From Streptomyces sp. MUM 178J (lineage in GTDB: Bacteria; Actinomycetota; Actinomycetes; Streptomycetales; Streptomycetaceae), in assembly GCF_022414575.1 (NCBI RefSeq), contig NZ_JADWYQ010000002.1, forward strand, positions 62,001-126,000: 64,000 nucleotides of DNA. Reading direction: 5' to 3'. Each line of letters starts with the position of its first letter. The stretch's first letter is position 1. The notes beneath the pieces are model-generated. The model was not told the DNA's origin. It saw only the letters and a program-made list of their open reading frames with translations, and did not search any database. Positions 44,712 to 51,134 of the stretch are shown one piece after another. A program made the position numbers and the translations under genes.

Positions 44712-45173
44712 CTAGAGGCCAGGCCCGCCCGCTCCCGACGGCCCGTACATGTCGAGCAGCCGGGTGCGCGCCGAAGTCAGCCGGTGGGCGATGAGCTGCG
44801 CAACGGCGCGGGTGAAGGCAAGGCCGAACACCGGGTCGTCGTCGCAGAGGTCCCGTACGGCGACCGCGTCGAACTCGAAGGCCGTCACAGGGCTGACGGC
44901 TTTCGCCCCCAGATGCCACAGGTGCGGCGGGAACAGCCAGGACCAGCCGAGCAACTCGCCGGGGCCGAGTTTCTCCACGACCACGGCGCGCCGCCCCGGC
45001 ACATGGAGGTCGAGGTCGACCGCGCCCGTACGGATGATCCAGAAGCGGTCGGCGCGCCGGCCCTCCTCGAAGATGCGCCTGCCCGCCTGGAAGGAGGTCT
45101 CCGCAGCGAGCTGCAGCAGCCGGTGCCTGCCTTCCGCAGGCAGGTCATTCAGCAGGGGAGGCCCGGTCGTCAT
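44712..45173 (-). CDS. Cyclic nucleotide-binding domain protein without HTH
   Basis: 153-residue protein consisting of a single Crp/cNMP-binding beta-barrel (FQAGRRIFEEGRRADRFWII, GAVDLDLHVPGRRAVVVEKL, GPGELLGWSWLFPP) and a C-terminal helix that would be the Crp dimer helix. The winged helix is missing, so it cannot act as a typical transcription factor. ATG at 45173 follows GGAG; a longer frame to 45260 has no support. It is divergent from melC1 across 388 bp. A role as a nucleotide- or ligand-binding partner is likely, but its target is unknown. Confidence 0.82.
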   Translation of the reverse strand: MTTGPPLLNDLPAEGRHRLLQLAAETSFQAGRRIFEEGRRADRFWIIRTGAVDLDLHVPGRRAVVVEKLGPGELLGWSWLFPPHLWHLGAKAVSPVTAFEFDAVAVRDLCDDDPVFGLAFTRAVAQLIAHRLTSARTRLLDMYGPSGAGGPGL

Positions 45174-45561
45174 GCTCGCTCCGTTGCTCGCCGCTCGTCC
45201 ACTGGTCCGGTCGTCGCGGATCCGCATGCCCAGTGTCCGGCCGATGCGGCGTCCCGGCATGTCGTAGCTATTCGGTCAGATTTGCGATATGACCCCGGTC
45301 ACGTTTACCCCACCCAAGCAAAAGAATCTTCACAGATTCGCCACACAAACGAAACATCTTTCTCCGTCCGCTCCAGGAGAACACCCTCACAGCAAGATCA
45401 ACTTTGTTCAATCCTGCACTGCGTATCTGGACATGTCCGCATAGCAGCCAACCGCCCGCCGGGGATTTCCCCGGCCGGGCGACCCCCAGGTAGGCATCGG
45501 TCTCGCACGCCCGTCGGCGTGCCGGAACCACCGAACTCCCGCCACCTACTTGGAGGTTGAG
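45174..45561. other. 388-bp AT-richer divergent control region before melC1
   Basis: No gene is seen. The region is AT-rich for this genome and holds TGACCCCGGTCA (45290-45301; 5-bp arms, with another GGTCA at 45274-45278) and GAATC-ttcaca-GATTC (45324-45339). These are candidate operators for the cyclic-nucleotide-binding gene (minus) and the tyrosinase operon (plus). Exact promoters could not be placed. Confidence 0.5.
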
Positions 45562-45981
45562 TTGTCAACCACTTCTTCTCTGTCCCGCAGGAGCGCCCTG
45601 GGCGCCACCCTCGGCGTCTTCGGAGGGCTGGCCCTCGCCGGGGCCGCGCACGCCTCCGCCGACCGCGCCCGGGACGGCCACCGGGACCACCCGGCCCTCG
45701 CGGGCCACGACGCGATGCCGGAGTCCTTCGACGAGATCTACGAGGGCCGCCGCATCCAGGGCCGTCCCGCGTCGCACGGCGGCGGCTCCCCGCACGGCGG
45801 CCACCACTCGGCCGGCTACCAGGTGCATGTGGACGGCCGCGAGCTGCATGTGATGCGCAACGCCGACGGCACCTGGATCAGCGTGGTCAACCACTACGAG
45901 ACCTTCGCGAACCCGCGGGCCGTGGCCCGTGCTGCCGTCGTCGAGCTGCAGGGCTCGACGCTCGCGCCCTTCCCGGCCTGA
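45562..45981 (+). CDS. melC1: Tyrosinase copper chaperone/cofactor MelC1
   Basis: Caddie protein that delivers copper to apo-tyrosinase and carries it out through the Tat system. The 139-residue product starts at TTG 45562, set by GGAGG five bases before it; an in-frame TTG at 45550 overlaps this ribosome site. The N-terminus has a Tat signal ([20 protein letters not shown], then AAHASA). The mature part has a His-rich stretch ([17 protein letters not shown]), and the [18 protein letters not shown] and [10 protein letters not shown] segments typical of MelC1. melC2 follows 74 bp later. Confidence 0.93.
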   Translation: MSTTSSLSRRSALGATLGVFGGLALAGAAHASADRARDGHRDHPALAGHDAMPESFDEIYEGRRIQGRPASHGGGSPHGGHHSAGYQVHVDGRELHVMRNADGTWISVVNHYETFANPRAVARAAVVELQGSTLAPFPA

Positions 45982-46055
45982 CCCGTCGGGGCAGCGTCCG
46001 CACCCGCACACCGCACACCGCACACCGCACGACCCGATCGGGGAGCAGCACGTCC

Positions 46056-46886
46056 ATGACCGTACGCAAGAACCAGGCCACCCTGACCGCCGATGAGAAG
46101 CGCCGCTTCGTCGACGCGCTCATCGAGCTGAAGCGCAGCGGCCGCTATGACACGTTCGTCACCACGCACAACGAGTTCATCATGAGCGACACCGACTTCG
46201 GCGACCGCGTCGGCCATCGCTCGCCGTCGTTCCTGCCGTGGCACCGCAGATTCCTCCTCCAGTTCGAACAGGCGCTGCAGTCGATCGACTCCTCGGTCAC
46301 GCTGCCGTACTGGGACTGGACCGCGGACCGCACCGCCCGCTCGTCGCTGTGGGCGGCGGACTTCCTCGGCGGCACCGGCCGCAGCCGCGACAGCCGGGTG
46401 ATGGACGGTGCGTTCGCCTTCGGCTCCGGCAACTGGCCGATACGGGTGCGGGTCGACGGACGCGGCTATCTGCGGCGCTCGCTGGGCGCGGGCGGCGGGC
46501 TGACGCTCCCCACCCGCGCCGAGGTGGACTCCGTCCTGGCGATGCCCACGTATGACACCGCGCCCTGGAACAGCTCCTCGGACGGCTTCCGCAACCATCT
46601 GGAGGGCTGGCGCGGGGTCAATCTGCACAACAGGGTGCACGTCTGGGTCGGCGGCCAGATGGCCACCGGCGTCTCTCCCAACGACCCCGTCTTCTGGCTG
46701 CACCACGCGTTCGTGGACAAGCTGTGGGCCGACTGGCAGGCGCTCCACCCCGACTCCTCCTATCTGCCCCGGGGCGGCACGCGGAACGTGGTGGACCTCG
46801 ACGACACGATGCGGCCCTGGAACGATGTGACGCCGGCCGACATGCTGGACCACACCGCGTTCTACACCTTCGACACCGCCGCCTGA
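46056..46886 (+). CDS. melC2: Tyrosinase MelC2
   Basis: Type-3 binuclear copper monooxygenase that turns tyrosine into DOPA and dopaquinone, giving melanin. The 276-residue protein is the normal secreted Streptomyces length and has no signal of its own, being exported with MelC1. Copper ligands: CuA in TTHNEF, VGHRSPSFLPWHRRFLL and nearby (about H38, H54, H63); CuB in NLHNRVHVWVGG and FWLHHAFVDKLW (about H190, H194, H216). ATG at 46056 with GGGGAGCAG upstream. The melanin product predicts a brown diffusible pigment on tyrosine media. Confidence 0.96.
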   Translation: MTVRKNQATLTADEKRRFVDALIELKRSGRYDTFVTTHNEFIMSDTDFGDRVGHRSPSFLPWHRRFLLQFEQALQSIDSSVTLPYWDWTADRTARSSLWAADFLGGTGRSRDSRVMDGAFAFGSGNWPIRVRVDGRGYLRRSLGAGGGLTLPTRAEVDSVLAMPTYDTAPWNSSSDGFRNHLEGWRGVNLHNRVHVWVGGQMATGVSPNDPVFWLHHAFVDKLWADWQALHPDSSYLPRGGTRNVVDLDDTMRPWNDVTPADMLDHTAFYTFDTAA

Positions 46887-46909
46887 CGGAGCCGGGCCCG
46901 CCGGGCGGT

Positions 46910-46922
46910 CTCACATCGTGAG
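46910..46922. terminator. Hairpin between convergent melC2 and the caspase gene
   Basis: CTCAC and GTGAG form a perfect 5-bp stem around ATC, preceded by GCCCGCCGGGC. It lies in the 38-bp spacer between the two 3' ends. Confidence 0.45.
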
Positions 46923-46924
46923 CC

Positions 46925-47785
46925 TCACACCGTGAAGGGCCGTTCGCCGACGAACGCGCCGCCCGGCCGGCCCGCAAAGTACAGGTTCGGGCTCTGCGTG
47001 GCCGGCATACGCCGCACGACGGCCCGGTGGAAGGCCCGGTGCCCGCCCCGGAATCCACCCTTGTCCCACACGTCCAGCAGCGTGCCGGTGAACCGGCCGT
47101 TGACCGGGCCGTCGGAGGCGAGCTGATTGTCCTGGCAGGCGGAGATGAGCACCGCATTCGCCTCGTTCTCGCCCTGCGGACCGCCGCGCGTCACGGCGAA
47201 CGACCGCTGGAGCTCCTGGTAGAAGTCCTTGTCCCGGGCGTAGCTCTGCTGCTGCCGGAAGACCGGCATCAGCCGGGAGAGGTCCTCGACCCGGGCTGGG
47301 TCGCGGGTCTGGAACTGGTTCTCCATGGCCTCGGGGGTGAGCACGTCCCTGACCTCGATGCCGCTGCCGCTGTGGCAGCAGTCCAGCAGCACCAGGATGC
47401 GCACCCCGTCGGCGAACCGCGCCAGCTCGCGGTTCACCTCGTCGTCGAGGAACTGACGGTCGTACAGGACCAGGGTCTCGTCCAGAGCGTCGGGCTCGGC
47501 GTCGCCGCCGACCTCGTTGGGGATCTGCCCGCCGTGTCCGGAGTAGCTCAGCAGCAGGACGTCGCCGCTCTTGAGCCGGCTCGCGGCCTTGCGCAGCTCC
47601 GCGGTGACATTGCCGGCGGTGCCGTCCGCGCCGAAGAGGACCGTGTCGGAGAATCCGGCCTCGCGTGCCAGCGCCGCCATGTCGCGGGCGTCGTTCTCGC
47701 AGGCGACCAGCGCGCCGTCCCAGCCGCCGTACTGCGCGGGGTCGACCGTGTTGAGTCCGATGTGGAGGGAGAGGCCGACGGCCAT
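46925..47785 (-). CDS. Caspase-like cysteine protease (peptidase C14, orthocaspase)
   Basis: 286-residue soluble protease with one caspase fold and no signal peptide. The catalytic dyad is clear: H84 in LLSYSGHGGQ and C137 in VLLDCCHSG. LSLHIGLNTVDP opens the fold, and CQDNQLASD marks the p10-like part. Bacterial caspases usually cut after basic residues and act in cell suicide or immune cascades. ATG at 47785 follows AGGGA. It is divergent from a nuclease gene 165 bp away and faces melC2. The neighbours (nuclease, NTPases, two other proteases) point to a conflict or programmed-death system rather than housekeeping. Confidence 0.9.
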   Translation of the reverse strand: MAVGLSLHIGLNTVDPAQYGGWDGALVACENDARDMAALAREAGFSDTVLFGADGTAGNVTAELRKAASRLKSGDVLLLSYSGHGGQIPNEVGGDAEPDALDETLVLYDRQFLDDEVNRELARFADGVRILVLLDCCHSGSGIEVRDVLTPEAMENQFQTRDPARVEDLSRLMPVFRQQQSYARDKDFYQELQRSFAVTRGGPQGENEANAVLISACQDNQLASDGPVNGRFTGTLLDVWDKGGFRGGHRAFHRAVVRRMPATQSPNLYFAGRPGGAFVGERPFTV

Positions 47786-47950
47786 GGGTCCCTGCCTTTC
47801 TCCGGGCGGCGTCCGTCGCACGGATGCCTTCCGCGGGCCCTTGGCCGCCGAACCCGCCGCCGCCCGCATCATGCGTACGGCGCGCGGCTGTTCGGGTGGC
47901 TTCCCCGCGGCCGCCGACAGCAGACCCACGGACGCGGTACCGGTCATACC

Positions 47951-48847
47951 ATGATCCCATCCGACTCCTCGGGGGCTCCGGAAGGCGTCGGCGCGGCGGC
48001 AGGGGCCTCCCTGGCCGACCGCACAGGGTACGACGAGCGCTTCCTCGGCCCCGCGGTGCCGCTGCCGCTGCCCGTCGGCCCCGGCATCGAGCCGGTGGTC
48101 CTGCCCTATACGCACTTCACCGTAGTGCTGCGGCCGGACCGCAGGCTGGCGGCGTCCACCGCCTGTTGCATCGACGGGGCGCGGCTGGCGAAGGACCCGC
48201 CGGAGCGGCACGACGGCTGGCGGTACGACCCGCGCGTGCCGCGGGAGTGGCAGGCGGGCGACGCCCTGTACAAGAACAACTCCCTGGACAAGGGGCATCT
48301 GGTCCGTCGGCTCGATCCGGTGTGGGGCGCGCACGCGGCAGCGCTGCGCGCGGACGACGACACCTTCTACTACACCAACGCCGCCCCGCAGGCCGATGTG
48401 TTCAACCAGGGCAAGAAGGTGTGGCAGGGCCTGGAGAACCATCTCCTGGAGCACGCGGCCCGGTTCGACCGCAGACTGACCGTGCTGACCGGCCCGGTGC
48501 TGCATGACTCCGACCCGCCCTACCGGGGCGTCCAGGTGCCGCTGCGCTTCTGGAAGGTGGCAGCCTTCCTGCAGGAGGGGCAGCTCGCCTCCACCGCCTA
48601 TGTGCTGGACCAGAGTCCGGATCTGACCCGGGACGCGGAGCGGGCGCTGGCGGGGGCGCAGCGGGGCGCGCCGCCGCCGCTGGGCGGCTTCCGCACCTTC
48701 CAGGTCCCGGTGTCGGATGTGGCGGAGCTGACCGGCCTTGATCTGGGCCCGCTGCCCGCGACGGATCTGATGCCGCTGACGCGCGCCCCCGAGACGCGCT
48801 GGAAGCGCCTCCGCTCTTATGCGGAGATCGTGATGAACGGCTCGTAA
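47951..48847 (+). CDS. DNA/RNA non-specific endonuclease (NUC, His-Me finger)
   Basis: 298-residue nuclease of the Serratia-type beta-beta-alpha metal family (PF01223). The signature DKGH (residues 113-116, SLDKGHLVRRLDP) holds the catalytic H116; NAAPQADVFNQGKKVWQGLE supplies the metal-binding asparagine. No signal peptide is present (the N-terminus is Gly/Ala-rich and neutral), so it would act inside the cell, an effector-like trait. No immunity protein gene was recognised. ATG at 47951 is the likely start; no ribosome site is seen. It is the first plus-strand gene of the conflict-like run and is divergent from the caspase gene. Confidence 0.87.
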   Translation: MIPSDSSGAPEGVGAAAGASLADRTGYDERFLGPAVPLPLPVGPGIEPVVLPYTHFTVVLRPDRRLAASTACCIDGARLAKDPPERHDGWRYDPRVPREWQAGDALYKNNSLDKGHLVRRLDPVWGAHAAALRADDDTFYYTNAAPQADVFNQGKKVWQGLENHLLEHAARFDRRLTVLTGPVLHDSDPPYRGVQVPLRFWKVAAFLQEGQLASTAYVLDQSPDLTRDAERALAGAQRGAPPPLGGFRTFQVPVSDVAELTGLDLGPLPATDLMPLTRAPETRWKRLRSYAEIVMNGS

Positions 48848-48906
48848 TCGGGCACAACACCTTTGCCACCACCGATGATGTCCGCTCCTTGGCAGTGGGA
48901 GGCGCA

Positions 48907-49872
48907 ATGCGACCCCGGATCGTCTATGTCCACGGCAACGGCAACAAGGTCCGGCGCGAACTGCTCAAGTCCCAGTGGGACCGGGCGCTGTTCGGCCGTG
49001 ACATGGGCGAGGGGTCGGCCATGGCGTACTGGGCGCCGGTCCGGTACGACTCCCCGCTGCCCGACTTCCGGGCCGATCCGCTGGAAGGCGAGCCGGAGTG
49101 GATCGAGGAGACTCCCGGGCTCACAGCGGTGGAGTCCGCCGAGGAATTCATCGAGGAGTGCCTGGCCGAGGCGCGCCAGGAGACGCCCGGGCCCGACGGC
49201 GTCCCCCGCGAGGGCGTCGCGGGCCCGGAGACGGCGGCCGCGCTGAGCGGCTGGCTGCGCGATATGACCTATCTGGCGGACACGCTGGCGCCGGCCGAGG
49301 AGGAGGACCGGCTGCCGGAGGGCGGGACGGACGCGCTGCCCGAGGTGCTGCCGCTGCCCCGCCCGGCCCGCAAGGCGGTGCTGCGACTGCTGATCAAGCG
49401 CACGTTCAAGGACGTGTACGGGTACTTCTTCGGCGGCGTCGGCGCGGCCATGCGCACGGTGGTGCGGGAGACGGTGGCGGACGCGGGACCGGGCCCCCTG
49501 GTGGTCGTGGGCCACAGCCTCGGCAGCATCATCGCGTACGAGGTGCTGCGCGAGCAGCGCCGGGACGTGGAGCTGTTCCTGACGGTCGGCTCGCCGCTGG
49601 GCATCACGGAGATCAAGGACTGCCTGGAGCAGCGGCCCGCCGTGCCGGCGTGCGTCTCGGCCTGGTGCAACGCCTCCGATCTGCGTGACCTGGTGGCCAT
49701 GGACCATACGCTGCGGGGCGAGTACGCGCCGGACCACAAGGTCACCGATCTGCTGGTGTCCAACGACAGCGGGAACCACCACGGCATCTCCGAGTACCTC
49801 GGCCATGCCCGGGTCCAGGAGTCGGTCCGGCGGGTGTTCGGCCCGACCGCATGGGGGTCCCGCATCGCATAG
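48907..49872 (+). CDS. Alpha/beta hydrolase (lipase-like)
   Basis: 321-residue hydrolase, probably cytosolic. It opens with RIVYVHGNGNKVRRELLKSQ, and the nucleophile elbow is GHSLGS with S204. A late histidine in SGNHHGISEYL is the probable base; the acid may be in the LRDLVAMD region. A charged, Glu/Pro-rich insertion (about 60-150) is a cap or binding region. ATG at 48907 with GGGAGG is preferred over TTG 48889. It lies 59 bp after the nuclease. Lipase/patatin-type hydrolases serve as membrane-damaging effectors in several immune systems, but the substrate here is unknown. Confidence 0.8.
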   Translation: MRPRIVYVHGNGNKVRRELLKSQWDRALFGRDMGEGSAMAYWAPVRYDSPLPDFRADPLEGEPEWIEETPGLTAVESAEEFIEECLAEARQETPGPDGVPREGVAGPETAAALSGWLRDMTYLADTLAPAEEEDRLPEGGTDALPEVLPLPRPARKAVLRLLIKRTFKDVYGYFFGGVGAAMRTVVRETVADAGPGPLVVVGHSLGSIIAYEVLREQRRDVELFLTVGSPLGITEIKDCLEQRPAVPACVSAWCNASDLRDLVAMDHTLRGEYAPDHKVTDLLVSNDSGNHHGISEYLGHARVQESVRRVFGPTAWGSRIA

Positions 49873-50000
49873 GGGCGCGGGCCGGCTCGCCGTACGCCCG
49901 TTCGCCATGGCCGAATTGCATCCGGTCATACCCGGTGGAAACATGACAGACAGGAGTCGGCGCGTCTCCTGCTTTCCCTGGGCGACCGGGTAGGTGCGCT

Positions 50001-51134
50001 ATGCCGCTGGCAGACACCGAGTGGGACCTCGTCACCATGTGGGCACAGCAGTATCTGCTGGACACACCCGCCCCGCACGCCGTGCTCGCCGAGCACGGCT
50101 TCTCCCGGGAGTTCATCGGCGCCCTCCCTCTCACGGCGGTCAGCGCGGACAATGCCCGGGCGCTGGTGCGCCATGCGTGCAGGGACATCGAGGGCCAGCT
50201 GCGGCTGCTCGAGGCGCTCGCGGCGCACGATCGGCTTTCCGTGCTGCCGGAGGGGGCGAAGGCCGCCGCGTTCCGGGACCGGCTCGCGGAGGACCTGCGG
50301 GCGCACCGCTCGCAGGACGTCTTCCGCACCTGTGTGCTCAGCGGCGGCGCGGAGGTCTTCATCGACCGTCAGGACCTGCGCGAGACGCTGCGTTCGTTCG
50401 TCTCGGACCCGCACCGATCGGTGCTGCTGGTCGACGGCGCCCAGGACAGCGGCCGCTCGTACACGTACACCCTGATCCGGCACATCGGCCAGCACCACGG
50501 CTTCCGGCCCGCACGGGTGACGCTGTCGCCGACCACCACCGCCGACCAGGTGATCCGACGTCTCGCAGGCTTCGTCTCCGACCCGCGGGCCGGGCTCGCC
50601 CCGCCCCATCCCACCGAGCTCAACGACCTGCTGCCGTCGCTCGACGACGCCGTGCACTGGATCGTCGGCCGGGCGACGGCCGTGGACGAGCGCTACTGGC
50701 TGGTCCTCGACGAGTGCGACAAGCTAGACGCCAGCTCCGACGTCTGGGACCTGATCAGCCAGCTCGCCCTGGCCGTCTACGAGCACGCCGCGGTGCGGGG
50801 CGACGCGGCCCCGCGCCTGGTGCTGCTCGGCTACGGCCCCACGATGCGTCAGCTGCCCTACGACGTGCGCGGCAGCGTCTGCTGGGACACGGCGCGGATC
50901 GTCCAGCCCGACGACCTGCACGGCTTCTTCGACCAGTACTTCCACGAGTACCCGCCCTCCTTCGTCGCCTCGGGGACCCTGCGGGGCGCCTCCCTCGCGG
51001 AGCTCGTCGACGAGGCCGTCGACGAAGTGCTGCGCGCAGCGGAGGCAGAGGGCGGCGACGGCGACGGGGCGAGCTATATGCGCAGGATCTGCACCGCGGC
51101 GGAGGGGGCGATCCGTGTCTACCGGTCCCTCTGA
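50001..51134 (+). CDS. ATPase with degenerate P-loop, N-terminal helical module
   Basis: 377-residue AAA-like ATPase. The N-terminal ~80 residues (TEWDLVTMWAQQYLLDTPAP, then DNARALVRHACRDIEGQLRL) form an all-helical module that could be an adaptor or effector-associated domain. The P-loop at 145-153 is DGAQDSGRS: arginine replaces the invariant Walker lysine. Walker B is intact (YWLVLDECDKL, about 232-242), and a later GYGPTMRQLPYDVRGSV looks like sensor and arginine-finger territory. ATP binding without normal hydrolysis is possible. ATG at 50001 has only a weak site. Its stop lies 20 bp inside the next gene, so the two NTPases are coupled. Confidence 0.7.
   Translation: MPLADTEWDLVTMWAQQYLLDTPAPHAVLAEHGFSREFIGALPLTAVSADNARALVRHACRDIEGQLRLLEALAAHDRLSVLPEGAKAAAFRDRLAEDLRAHRSQDVFRTCVLSGGAEVFIDRQDLRETLRSFVSDPHRSVLLVDGAQDSGRSYTYTLIRHIGQHHGFRPARVTLSPTTTADQVIRRLAGFVSDPRAGLAPPHPTELNDLLPSLDDAVHWIVGRATAVDERYWLVLDECDKLDASSDVWDLISQLALAVYEHAAVRGDAAPRLVLLGYGPTMRQLPYDVRGSVCWDTARIVQPDDLHGFFDQYFHEYPPSFVASGTLRGASLAELVDEAVDEVLRAAEAEGGDGDGASYMRRICTAAEGAIRVYRSL

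Noticed and set aside
44337..45560. Plus-strand frame as one full gene of 407 codons
   Set aside because: Only the first part reads like protein. The rest is antisense to the cNMP-binding gene and then runs through the melC1 control region.
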